Of a DNA stretch of 44,049 nt, positions 25,538 through 33,955 are shown one piece after another (the stretch's first letter is position 1; the number at the start of each line of letters is the position of its first letter). This DNA comes from Flavobacteriia bacterium (GTDB taxonomy: Bacteria; Bacteroidota; Bacteroidia; Flavobacteriales_D; Crocinitomicaceae): contig CANGZT010000006.1 in NCBI GenBank assembly GCA_947458955.1, forward strand, positions 1 through 44,049, written 5' to 3'. Position numbers and translations under genes: made by a program. The notes below the pieces were generated by a model, which worked only from the letters and a program-made list of their open reading frames with translations, did not search any database and was not told the origin of the DNA.

Positions 25538-26805
25538 AAACGATATTTTTTTTGTTTTTGAGTGGGTTGATTTTTGCTCAAAATAAAACATCAGTCATGA
25601 AGGCTCCGGAGTTATTACAGACTGTGCTTGACTCCCTTTCTTTGAAATATCCAGATGTTATTAAATCCCCTGAAAAGTATAAGTTTAAACTTGTTTTTAC
25701 GCAAATTAATCGTTCTAAAACACAAGTTGCAATTGAAACTGTTTCATTTAGAGAAGATCAGAAGGAATATTTATATCCAGCGAGTATCGTTAAATTACCT
25801 GCTGCTTTAATTGCCTTGGAGGAATTAAATGAAGTGAGAAAGAAAAGTCCAAATGCATCAATAAATAACACCATCAAGTTTTTTCAAAAAAAAGGGTGTT
25901 TACCTACTGCAAATCAAATCAAGATTGGAAATAGAATGTATCCGACAAGTTTAGATGTATTGATAAAGATGATGTTGGCTGTTTCGGATAACGATGCTTA
26001 TAATCGAGTATTTGATTTTTGTGGACAACAAAGAATCAATTCACGAATTAAAGAATTAGGTTTTAAAGAAGGGAAGATTATAAGAAAGTTTGTATTAAAT
26101 TGCAATTTGAATCAAAATAGAATAAGCGACTCATTGGTGATGTTTGGCAAAAGAGGAGAGCGTGTATATACCCGAGGAACTATCATTAATAATGATTCTA
26201 TTTCTGTTGATTCTACGTACAAATTAGGTCTTCAATATGAAGGGTTTAATAAGCAAATAATTAATAAACCTTTTGATTTTTCCAAACAAAATAACTTGGA
26301 TTTATTAGATATTCATAAAACTTTAGCAGGTTTAATTTTCCCAAAAAGTAATTCTAATTATAAATTTAACATTACCGAAGAACAACGAAAATATATATTA
26401 CAAAATTTAGGTAGGTATCCAGATGAATATGGCTTAGCATATAATTCATTAGAATTTTTTCCAACCTATAAAAAATATTTGTTATTCGGTCGAGATCCGA
26501 AGTTGAATTATTTAAATGATTCTTTGAATCGTTTTCGTTCATTGAATATTGTGGGGGTGTCATTTGGTTGTGTTATAGATTGTGCTTATTTGATAGATTT
26601 TCAAACAGGTAAGGAGTTTTTATTGACAGTTGGGATGTACGCGAACCAAGATGAGGTAATTAATGATGCAAAATATGACTATGATAGTTTAGCTTACCCG
26701 TTTATGAAAGACGCTGGTCGATTATTCATGAATTTATTACCAGAAAATCCAGAAGCAATTCCTTACCTTGAAAATTTTGGAAAAGAGATGGATTTTAGGA
26801 AATAA
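25519..26805 (+). CDS. Exported serine hydrolase, class A beta-lactamase-like fold
   Basis: A 428-residue exported protein. The ATG at 25519 gives a signal peptide ending LIFAQ; the frame extends upstream into the permease but lacks support. The catalytic S-x-x-K is S89-I-V-K92 in YPASIVKLPAAL, and an SDN motif is S156-D157-N158 in LAVSDNDAYN. No KTG is visible at the third position: the matching stretch NIVGVSFG has no lysine. This fits the Beta-lactamase2-like family of Bacteroidetes serine hydrolases, whose members are probably not drug-hydrolysing beta-lactamases. A peptidoglycan-peptide substrate is a reasonable guess, with the coupled permease taking up the product, but this is inference. 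Confidence 0.82.
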   Translation: MGKKGLKTIFFLFLSGLIFAQNKTSVMKAPELLQTVLDSLSLKYPDVIKSPEKYKFKLVFTQINRSKTQVAIETVSFREDQKEYLYPASIVKLPAALIALEELNEVRKKSPNASINNTIKFFQKKGCLPTANQIKIGNRMYPTSLDVLIKMMLAVSDNDAYNRVFDFCGQQRINSRIKELGFKEGKIIRKFVLNCNLNQNRISDSLVMFGKRGERVYTRGTIINNDSISVDSTYKLGLQYEGFNKQIINKPFDFSKQNNLDLLDIHKTLAGLIFPKSNSNYKFNITEEQRKYILQNLGRYPDEYGLAYNSLEFFPTYKKYLLFGRDPKLNYLNDSLNRFRSLNIVGVSFGCVIDCAYLIDFQTGKEFLLTVGMYANQDEVINDAKYDYDSLAYPFMKDAGRLFMNLLPENPEAIPYLENFGKEMDFRK

Positions 26806-26898
26806 TTGAGTTTTAAACATTTTATTTCTGATAATTCCTTTTTTATTTTAAATTTCCTTAGAAAATTATTTTCAAATTTGTTGTGAATCTTACAATCA

Positions 26899-27405
26899 AT
26901 GGAAAAAGTACGTTTGATAAAAATTGGGAGTGCATTTGATAATGATGTTGTTATCAATGATGAATCTATTGCTCCTTATCATTTGGAATTATTTCAAGAC
27001 CAGCTTGGAAAGGTATTTCTTTCTGATTTAAATTCAACTTCTGGAACTTATATAAATGGCCAACGTGTTCAACAATTTATTCGTTTGACATTTACAGATA
27101 AAGTAACCGTTGCTGGTAAATTTATGTTTGATTGGATAAAGTTGACTAAAATTCAAGATATTAGTCAGAAGATCGAAGACTCAACAGCTAATTGGTTATA
27201 TTCAGAGAATAGAATGAATTCGGTTTATCTACCCCTTCAAGAAGACATGCAAAACACATTAGGGGTTGATGATTATGAACTTGCGGAGGATGCGAGTTGG
27301 AGTGAAAAATGGAAATACTTTTACACAAATCACGCTTCAATTGTTCATATCTTTGCTTTAAATATAGTGCTGTTTATACTGTTCTATTTGGCATTTCTTT
27401 CTTAA
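26899..27405 (+). CDS. FHA-like domain protein with C-terminal membrane anchor
   Basis: A 168-residue protein. Residues 1-90 form a forkhead-associated fold: LIKIGSAFDNDVVIND, then IAPYHLEL, then LSDLNSTSGTYINGQRV. The middle (90-140) is a linker, and the C-terminus (about 145-168, IFALNIVLFILFYLAFLS) is a single membrane helix, giving a tail-anchored protein with the FHA in the cytoplasm. The usual phosphothreonine contacts are altered: the GR arginine is S11, the VS serine is A25 and the STNG asparagine is S48, while H28 and N53 remain. Binding to phosphothreonine is therefore doubtful. It lies 38 bases before the PP2C-like/LysM gene and probably works with it. Confidence 0.85.
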   Translation: MEKVRLIKIGSAFDNDVVINDESIAPYHLELFQDQLGKVFLSDLNSTSGTYINGQRVQQFIRLTFTDKVTVAGKFMFDWIKLTKIQDISQKIEDSTANWLYSENRMNSVYLPLQEDMQNTLGVDDYELAEDASWSEKWKYFYTNHASIVHIFALNIVLFILFYLAFLS

Positions 27406-27443
27406 ATTTACCTCTTTTTGTTGAGTTAAATTCTTTATTAAAA

Positions 27444-28766
27444 ATGAAAGTTTCTTATTGTTCAAAAACTGATTTAGGAACCAAATATCCTGTTAACACA
27501 GATGCATTGGGAGACAAAAGCACTCGAAACGGACATGTTTTTGTTGTGGCTGATGGACAACCTTTTGATCAAAATGGTTCTTTTGCTTCTAAATTGGCAG
27601 TACAAAGTGTATTAGATTTTTTTGATAAAGAACAATTTGATAATATTTACATAGGTATTAATCACGCTTTTCAATTTGTAAATGAACAAGTTTATAGAGC
27701 TACGATTTCAAATGAAAACCTTAAAGGTGCATATGTTTCTTTAGCTTTGGTATTAGTTAGACCAGAGGGTGCTTACTATGGACATGTAGGAAATGCAAGA
27801 GTTGCTATTCAATCAGATGATCAATTAACGCTATTGACAAAAGATCATGGTTTTTTAGATGTTCAACCATATCAAGTTGGTAGTAGTTCTTCTAGAATTG
27901 TTAAAGCAATTGGTAATACTCCAAGTGTTTATCCAACTGTATGCAATGAACCTATATTAGGTACTCAAGGAGATGTAATTTTATTAGCAACAAATGGTCT
28001 TTTCAAATCATTTAATTTAGATCAATTAAATGAAAGTTTTGATTATTCAACAATAAATAAAGATATTGTTAGTCTTGTAGACAAGGCAAAAGGTTCTGGT
28101 TCAGCTGAAAATTTAACTTTGCAATTAATTGCTGTTACTGAAGGAAATCGTTTGAAATCAATTTCTCAAGCTAGAGTAACAACTAATACAATTAAGGATG
28201 ATCACTCTTCAGAAGAAATTAAAAATAATATGTTTAACCTCGCTGGGATGGAACGTAAGCGTATCATTCAAGTAGGTGCCATTTTGATTGCTTTTTTCCT
28301 GGTGATTTGGTTTGTTTTTAGAACACCAAAAGATGATACTGATTTAGTTTTAGATGATGCAGGAGAAGTGGTTAAAGCTGATACTACAAATCCTAATCAG
28401 GATTTAGAGAGTATGATGGAATATGATACTCCTAAAGAAAAAGTAGAGGAAGAAAAAGTAGAGGAGGAAGAGGAAGAAAGTAATACGGAGACTGAGGAAG
28501 AAACAGATTCTCAGGAAGTGGAACAAAGTGCTGATTCTGAAGTGAAAACTGAAGCTAGTTCAAACGAGCCTAAAAAAGAAGAAAAGAAAGAAACTAAGAA
28601 AGAGGAATCTAAAAGTTCTAAGGGTGGTTCTCATGTTGTTAAATCAGGTGATAATCTTGGTAAAATTGCTGAAAAATACCATGTTAAGATTGATGCGCTC
28701 AAAAAGGCCAATAATATTAAAGATGATCAAATAAATATAGGCCAAGAACTAAAAATACCAAATTAA
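27444..28766 (+). CDS. PP2C-like domain, membrane helix and LysM fusion protein
   Basis: A 440-residue membrane protein. Residues 1-235 have the PP2C fold (VFVVADGQ, YYGHVGNAR, GDVILLATNGLF, SAENLTLQL), then a helix at about 274-292 (IIQVGAILIAFFLVIWF), a long Glu/Lys/Ser-rich linker, and a C-terminal LysM domain (HVVKSGDNLGKIAEKY to INIGQELKIP). The PP2C part is cytoplasmic and the LysM is periplasmic. Only the first metal aspartate is kept (D37). The others are N117 (usually GDSR), N184 (usually SDG or TDG) and E222 (usually DN), so phosphatase activity is unlikely. The frame reaches 27309 inside the FHA gene, but the ATG at 27444 starts at MKVSYCSKTDLG, a PP2C-type N-terminus. A terminator follows. 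Confidence 0.85.
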   Translation: MKVSYCSKTDLGTKYPVNTDALGDKSTRNGHVFVVADGQPFDQNGSFASKLAVQSVLDFFDKEQFDNIYIGINHAFQFVNEQVYRATISNENLKGAYVSLALVLVRPEGAYYGHVGNARVAIQSDDQLTLLTKDHGFLDVQPYQVGSSSSRIVKAIGNTPSVYPTVCNEPILGTQGDVILLATNGLFKSFNLDQLNESFDYSTINKDIVSLVDKAKGSGSAENLTLQLIAVTEGNRLKSISQARVTTNTIKDDHSSEEIKNNMFNLAGMERKRIIQVGAILIAFFLVIWFVFRTPKDDTDLVLDDAGEVVKADTTNPNQDLESMMEYDTPKEKVEEEKVEEEEEESNTETEEETDSQEVEQSADSEVKTEASSNEPKKEEKKETKKEESKSSKGGSHVVKSGDNLGKIAEKYHVKIDALKKANNIKDDQINIGQELKIPN

Positions 28767-28785
28767 TATTATTTAATTTTTTTTT

Positions 28786-28824
28786 GATGCTTCAAAGGAT
28801 GTTTCTTTTGAAGCATCTTTTTTT
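28786..28824 (+). terminator. Strong rho-independent terminator before the CAT-type permease gene
   Basis: An 11-bp perfect stem has arms at 28786-28796 (GATGCTTCAAA) and 28807-28817 (TTTGAAGCATC) with a 10-base loop and T7 at 28818-28824. It ends the FHA/PP2C-like unit but stops only three bases before the next ATG. It may therefore also act as an attenuator or as part of the leader. Confidence 0.85.
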
Positions 28825-28827
28825 GAT

Positions 28828-30492
28828 ATGTTCAATCAACTTGTAAGAAAAAAAACATTAACTCAAATCGAGAAAGATGTTGCATTGAATAATGCTAATC
28901 CTAAGTTGGGTAAACATTTGAAGCTTAAAGACTTGACCTCTCTGGGTATCGCTGCAATAATTGGTGCGGGAATCTTTAGTACGATCGGAAATGCTAGTTT
29001 TTCAGGTGGACCTGCCGTGATTTTTTTATTTCTATTTACTGCAATCGCTTGTGGATTTGCCGCGTTTGCTTATGCAGAATTTGCCGCCCTTGTTCCTGTT
29101 TCAGGTAGTGCTTATACATATGCTTATGTTGCTTTTGGTGAGCTTGTAGCATGGATCATTGGTTGGGCATTGATTATGGAATATGCTGTTGGAAATATAA
29201 CGGTTGCAATTTCCTGGAGTGATTATTTCACTTCCTTACTTTCCAGGATGGGGTTTGACATTCCTGCTTGGATTCAAATAGATTATTTGTCTGCTAAAAA
29301 AGGTTTTTTAGAAGTGATTTTATTGAAAAATAAAGATTTGAAAATAGGGTCAAATGATATGATTGCTTTTGAAGCTTGGCAAAATGCACCGCAATTTTTT
29401 GGTTTACGCATAATAGGTGATTTACCAGCGTTATTCATAATTTTTTTAATTACCTTTTTAGTTTACAAAGGAATAAAAGAATCTAAATATGCCAGTAATA
29501 TTATGGTATTGATAAAATTGCTAATTATTTTTTTAGTATTAATTGTAGGGGTATTTTATATAGATACCAATAATTGGAACCCATTTTCTCCAAATGGAGT
29601 TGGCGGTATTTTAAAGGGTGTTTCTGCTGTTTTTTTTGCATACATAGGTTTTGATGCTATTTCAACAACCGCTGAAGAATGTGAAAATCCCAAAAAAGAT
29701 TTACCTCGAGCAATGATGTGGTCTATAATAGTGTGTACGATTTTGTATATTTTGATTGCCTTGGTTCTGACAGGAATGGTTAAATATGACACATTGAATG
29801 TTGGTGACCCACTGGCTTTTGTTTTTGAAAAATTAAATATTCATTGGATGTCAGGTATAATTGCTGTTAGTGCTGTAATTGCTATGACTAGCGTTTTGTT
29901 GGTTTTTCAAATGGGGCAGCCTAGGATATGGATGTCAATGAGTCGAGATGGATTACTTCCACCGGCATTTTCTAAAATACACCCTAAATTTAAAACACCT
30001 TCTTTTGCAACAATTATAACGGGGTTTATTGTTGGTATACCTGCCTTATTTATGAATTTAACAATGGTAACAGATCTTTGTAGTATTGGAACTTTGTTTG
30101 CATTTGTTTTAGTTTGTGGTGGAGTAGTGGTACTGCACGGTAGAAAGAAAGAACCTGTTAAACCAATTATCACTCCTTTTATCGATGCTAAAAAGATACT
30201 AGTTATATTATTTAGTGTTCTACTTAGTCTTTTTCATTTTTATTTTAGTTGGAAAGATATACCATATTCATTAATTATTTTATCCATAACAATTTTAATC
30301 TTTATTGGGTTATCTTTTTTTTATAAATTATCTGCAATACCTCTTCTAGGTTTATTGAGTTGCTTTTATATGATGACAGAATTAAATATCTCAAATTGGA
30401 TTGGTTTTGGGATATGGATGATTCTTGGGTTAGCTGTTTATTTTGCTTACGGTGTTAAAAATAGTCGTTTAAAACAAGAGAAAAAAGTCTGA
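28828..30492 (+). CDS. Cationic amino acid transporter-like APC permease
   Basis: A 554-residue permease with 12 or more hydrophobic segments. The N-terminus MFNQLVRKKTLTQIEKD and HLKLKDLTSLGIAAIIGAGIF are typical of the CAT branch of the APC superfamily, with the GAGIF site in TM1. TM6 has FFAYIGFDAISTTAEECENPKKDLPRA (split here as FAYIGFDAISTTAEE and NPKKDLPRA), the CAT signature. Substrates are probably cationic or neutral amino acids. The N-terminal match supports the ATG at 28828 even though it lies three bases after the preceding terminator and leaves no room for a normal leader; an unseen promoter in the hairpin, or read-through, must supply its mRNA. Confidence 0.9.
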   Translation: MFNQLVRKKTLTQIEKDVALNNANPKLGKHLKLKDLTSLGIAAIIGAGIFSTIGNASFSGGPAVIFLFLFTAIACGFAAFAYAEFAALVPVSGSAYTYAYVAFGELVAWIIGWALIMEYAVGNITVAISWSDYFTSLLSRMGFDIPAWIQIDYLSAKKGFLEVILLKNKDLKIGSNDMIAFEAWQNAPQFFGLRIIGDLPALFIIFLITFLVYKGIKESKYASNIMVLIKLLIIFLVLIVGVFYIDTNNWNPFSPNGVGGILKGVSAVFFAYIGFDAISTTAEECENPKKDLPRAMMWSIIVCTILYILIALVLTGMVKYDTLNVGDPLAFVFEKLNIHWMSGIIAVSAVIAMTSVLLVFQMGQPRIWMSMSRDGLLPPAFSKIHPKFKTPSFATIITGFIVGIPALFMNLTMVTDLCSIGTLFAFVLVCGGVVVLHGRKKEPVKPIITPFIDAKKILVILFSVLLSLFHFYFSWKDIPYSLIILSITILIFIGLSFFYKLSAIPLLGLLSCFYMMTELNISNWIGFGIWMILGLAVYFAYGVKNSRLKQEKKV

Positions 30493-30499
30493 TATTCCT

Positions 30500-30507
30500 T
30501 ATCTTTG
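30500..30507 (+). promoter_or_regulatory. -7 promoter box upstream of ffh
   Basis: TATCTTTG, followed by CAC, fits TAnnTTTG and lies 20 bases before the ffh ATG. No TTTG is found at -33. It overlaps the region just after the permease stop, so ffh probably has its own start. Confidence 0.5.
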
Positions 30508-30527
30508 CACCCTAAAATTATAATGCT

Positions 30528-31883
30528 ATGTTTGAAAATTTAACCGATAAATTTGAAAGAGCCTTTAAGGTATTAAAAGGTCAAGGTCAAATTACTGAAA
30601 TCAACGTTGCTGAAACTTTAAAAGAAGTTCGTCGTGCTTTGTTAGATGCCGATGTTAATTTTAAAACTGCCAAAGATTTCACAACTCGTGTTAAAGATAA
30701 AGCATTAGGTAGAGATGTATTAAATGCGATTTCACCAGGTCAATTAATGGTGAAAATTTGCCATGAAGAGTTGATAGAATTAATGGGTGGGAATGAGCAA
30801 GAGATCAATTTTCAAGGAAATCCAGGTATAATATTAATGTCTGGTTTGCAGGGTTCTGGTAAAACTACATTCTCTGGTAAATTAGCAAATTATTTAAAAA
30901 CTAAAAAAGGCAAAAAGCCTCTCCTGGTTGCTTGTGACGTGTATAGACCGGCGGCGATTGATCAATTACACGTGCTTGGAGAGCAGTTAGGTGTTGAAGT
31001 TTTTTCGAATAAAGAAGAAAAGAATCCTGTTAAAATAGCAACTGATGCAATTGCTTATGCAAAGAGCAATAGTTTTAATGTGGTGATTGTCGATACAGCT
31101 GGGCGCTTGGCAGTTGATGAGCAAATGATGAACGAGATTGAGCAAGTGAAACTAGCGCTTAATCCAACTGAAACATTATTTGTTGTGGATTCAATGACAG
31201 GTCAGGATGCGGTTAATACTGCTAAATCATTTAATGATAAAATCAATTTCGACGGGGTTGTTTTAACAAAGTTAGATGGTGATACACGTGGTGGTGCAGC
31301 TTTATCGATTAAAGCGATTGTAGATAAGCCGATTAAGTTTGTTGGTACCGGGGAGAAAATGGATGCAATTGATGTTTTCTACCCAAGTCGTATGGCTGAT
31401 CGTATCCTTGGAATGGGTGATGTGATTTCCTTAGTTGAAAGAGCGCAAGAGCAATTTAGTGAGGAAGAAGCAAGAAAATTACAACGTAAGATTCAAAAAG
31501 ATCAATTTGATTTAAATGACTTCTTGGGTCAGTTGCAACAGATTAAAAAAATGGGTAATGTCAAGGACTTACTAGGGATGGTTCCAGGTATGGGTAAAGC
31601 TTTGAAAGATGTTGATATAGAAGATGATGCTTTTAAGCATATTGAAGCAATCATTTTATCAATGACTCCAAAAGAAAGGTCTAATCCTGCCATTATAAAT
31701 GGACAACGTAAAACAAGAATTGCTAAAGGTTCAGGTTTGAATATTCAAGAAGTTAATAAATTGCTTAAACAATTTGAGGATACTCGTAAAATGATGAAAA
31801 TGATGAGTAACCCTAAAAATATGATGGGAATGATGAATAAATTAAAAGGTATGGGAATGGGTAAAGGATTTCCAGGGATGTAA
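30528..31883 (+). CDS. ffh: Signal recognition particle GTPase Ffh
   Basis: A 451-residue protein. The N domain contains LADADVNFK-like sequence (RALLDADVNFKTAKDF). The G domain has P-loop GLQGSGKTT (K112), the DVYRPAAIDQL block, DTAGRL and TKLDGDTRGGAALS. The C-terminal M domain ends in a methionine-rich run (MMKMMSNPKNMMGMMNK), which binds signal peptides and 4.5S RNA. It targets nascent membrane proteins to the Sec translocon through FtsY. It is followed by a terminator. Confidence 0.97.
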   Translation: MFENLTDKFERAFKVLKGQGQITEINVAETLKEVRRALLDADVNFKTAKDFTTRVKDKALGRDVLNAISPGQLMVKICHEELIELMGGNEQEINFQGNPGIILMSGLQGSGKTTFSGKLANYLKTKKGKKPLLVACDVYRPAAIDQLHVLGEQLGVEVFSNKEEKNPVKIATDAIAYAKSNSFNVVIVDTAGRLAVDEQMMNEIEQVKLALNPTETLFVVDSMTGQDAVNTAKSFNDKINFDGVVLTKLDGDTRGGAALSIKAIVDKPIKFVGTGEKMDAIDVFYPSRMADRILGMGDVISLVERAQEQFSEEEARKLQRKIQKDQFDLNDFLGQLQQIKKMGNVKDLLGMVPGMGKALKDVDIEDDAFKHIEAIILSMTPKERSNPAIINGQRKTRIAKGSGLNIQEVNKLLKQFEDTRKMMKMMSNPKNMMGMMNKLKGMGMGKGFPGM

Positions 31884-31904
31884 AATTATCATTCTAAATA
31901 ATTT

Positions 31905-31935
31905 AAACCGATTCTTTTTCAGAGTCGGTTTTTTT
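31905..31935 (+). terminator. Rho-independent terminator after ffh
   Basis: An 11-bp stem has arms AAACCGATTCT (31905-31915) and AGAGTCGGTTT (31921-31931), a 5-base loop and a T run to 31935. One pair is G-U on the plus strand. It overlaps the stop codon of the convergent M1 peptidase gene by two bases. Confidence 0.82.
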
Positions 31936-33850
31936 ATTCAAACATTATTTTTTTTGATATAACTGTATTTTCTGAGCTGATTTCAATCAAATAAATTCCT
32001 TTATTAAATTTCTCAGTGTTCATTTTATAACTTGAGTTTATTTCTTTAATAAAGACTTCTCTACCCTGTAAATCAATTAATTTGAATGTATAATTCCCTG
32101 GATTTGAAATTTCAATATACAATTCGTTCTGACAAGGATTTGGATAAAATTTAATAGTTTCATTTGAGGTATTTTGTAGGCTAGAATAGGGTGTGGTTTC
32201 GTGAAGTATATAATTATTGGGATCTATAGATTTGATATAGTCAATTTTCAGTGAATTAGGAAATGTAAAAACTTCATTGTTTTTTGAAATAGATAATTTT
32301 AAAATTGAATCAGGTAAATCTTGTCTAGCTACCAAAACTTCGATAGGTGTAGTAAATAAAGGTGTTTTTGAAGAAGTTGTAGTTTGTTGAATATAAATTT
32401 TAGTATCCAAATCTTTTTCTGTACGATAAGCATAAATTGGGTAGCCTTGTCCATAATACCATTCGTTGAAAAAATTACTTAAATCTAAGTTACACACTTT
32501 CTCAACCGTTTTTTTAAAATCAGAAACACATGCAAAAGAATGTGAGAAGTTTAATTGATACTCTTTTAATGATTTAAAAAATAATGAATCATTATTAACT
32601 AAATATCTTAGTGTATGTATGATTAATGCACCTTTGTCATAACTGAGCTCTCGTGAAAAAATGCGCGATTCATTTAAGGTATCATCCACAAATACACTTC
32701 CTTCTTTTTTCGTCTTAGCACGATATATGAAAGAATTTAATATTATATCTTTTTTGTCAGGGAATAATCTCTCATAGATTAAATATTCAGAGTAGGTAGC
32801 GAATCCTTCATTTAACCAAATATCTTCATAAGAAGAACAAGTTACATGGTCTCCAAACCATTGGTGAGCTAATTCGTGAGCAACCAGATTTGGGTTGAAA
32901 CCATTTAACGTTGTCATGGTTTGATGTTCCATTCCTCCGTTAATTGTACTCAAACAATGACCATATTTCTCATTTTTAAATGGGTAAGTACCATATATTG
33001 AAGAGAATGTTTTTAGATATTCTCCTGTTAAATCGATGTTTTTTTTATTCAATCTAAAAAAAATAGAGTCGGCATAAATGAAGTTTTGAATAAGAATAGA
33101 ATCTTTTTCATTTGGTAAAAATGTTTTGAACGAATAGTCTAAATAGGGACCTACAGCGAACGAAAATAAGTAATAGGTTGTGGGATATCTTGTTTTCCAA
33201 TGAAATTTTCTTAGATTATTTTCTAAGTTTGTTTTTGAAATTAATATGCCATTAGAACCAACCAAATCAGGAGCTTCAGTAGTGAAATATAAGTCTGCAC
33301 TATCAATTTTATCATTCAAAGATTGTTTACTTGGCCACCAATCTGATGCACTGAATGGTTCGCTAAGTGTATATGTTACCTTATTTTGAGAATAACTGTC
33401 AGTACCATTAATTATACCCTGACCACCCATAAATTGTGATTGAATATTATTTATTTTTCCATGATAAAAAACGCAAACATTAAATTGTTTATGTTTATTA
33501 GGAATTATTAATAAATAATTTCTTTGGATAAAGGAAGACTTTGTATTGTTTAATAGAATTGAGTCTATTTGATAATCAGGGTGTAGTTCTAATAATATAC
33601 TGTCTGATTCGTTTTTGAAGTAACCATTCTGACAAACATAACCGCTTATTTTGGTGTTTTTGGATGATATGTTTAAATCCATTACTAAATAAGTAATGTT
33701 ATAATTGTTCATACGTTCTAAATCAGATCTTTGTAAGTTTACAGACTTTTGTTTTTTTTGGGATTTTATTGATTTTGAACAATTGATTTCTTGTGTGTTA
33801 CCAAAAAAAATAACAACAAAAAAGGAAATAAATAATAAGAATAATTTCAT
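31934..33850 (-). CDS. M1 family aminopeptidase with T9SS C-terminal sorting domain
   Basis: A 638-residue secreted zinc aminopeptidase. The signal peptide (MKLFLLFISFFVVIFFGNTQ) is followed by the beta-sandwich domain and the catalytic domain. The exopeptidase motif is GGMEH (305-309, in place of GAMEN). The zinc site is HELAH (H325, E326, H329) with E348 in NEGFATY. The last 75 residues are a type A sorting domain (FYPNPCQNELYIEI, FKLIDLQGREVF, GIYLIEI), so it is exported by the type IX system and anchored to the surface or released. The thumb and C-terminal helical domain of larger M1 enzymes are absent. It is divergent from the parA gene; no convincing promoter box was seen. Confidence 0.93.
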   Translation of the reverse strand: MKLFLLFISFFVVIFFGNTQEINCSKSIKSQKKQKSVNLQRSDLERMNNYNITYLVMDLNISSKNTKISGYVCQNGYFKNESDSILLELHPDYQIDSILLNNTKSSFIQRNYLLIIPNKHKQFNVCVFYHGKINNIQSQFMGGQGIINGTDSYSQNKVTYTLSEPFSASDWWPSKQSLNDKIDSADLYFTTEAPDLVGSNGILISKTNLENNLRKFHWKTRYPTTYYLFSFAVGPYLDYSFKTFLPNEKDSILIQNFIYADSIFFRLNKKNIDLTGEYLKTFSSIYGTYPFKNEKYGHCLSTINGGMEHQTMTTLNGFNPNLVAHELAHQWFGDHVTCSSYEDIWLNEGFATYSEYLIYERLFPDKKDIILNSFIYRAKTKKEGSVFVDDTLNESRIFSRELSYDKGALIIHTLRYLVNNDSLFFKSLKEYQLNFSHSFACVSDFKKTVEKVCNLDLSNFFNEWYYGQGYPIYAYRTEKDLDTKIYIQQTTTSSKTPLFTTPIEVLVARQDLPDSILKLSISKNNEVFTFPNSLKIDYIKSIDPNNYILHETTPYSSLQNTSNETIKFYPNPCQNELYIEISNPGNYTFKLIDLQGREVFIKEINSSYKMNTEKFNKGIYLIEISSENTVISKKIMFE

Positions 33851-33955
33851 TTACATGTATGCTAGTAATTAAAATACTATTGTTCATAGATATTCAAAAG
33901 ACTCGGAATACTATTATATAAAGTTAATACTTTTATAAAGTAAAAAAATTGAAAC

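Noticed and set aside
25519-26805. Calling the serine hydrolase an antibiotic-resistance beta-lactamase
   Set aside because: The KTG motif is not visible and related Bacteroidetes proteins are not shown to hydrolyse antibiotics.
27309-27443. Extended N-terminus for the PP2C-like protein inside the FHA gene
   Set aside because: The added residues mirror the FHA reading region and the PP2C fold starts at the ATG at 27444.
27444-28766. Calling the PP2C-like gene an active serine/threonine phosphatase
   Set aside because: Three of four metal-binding aspartates are replaced, so only the fold is claimed.
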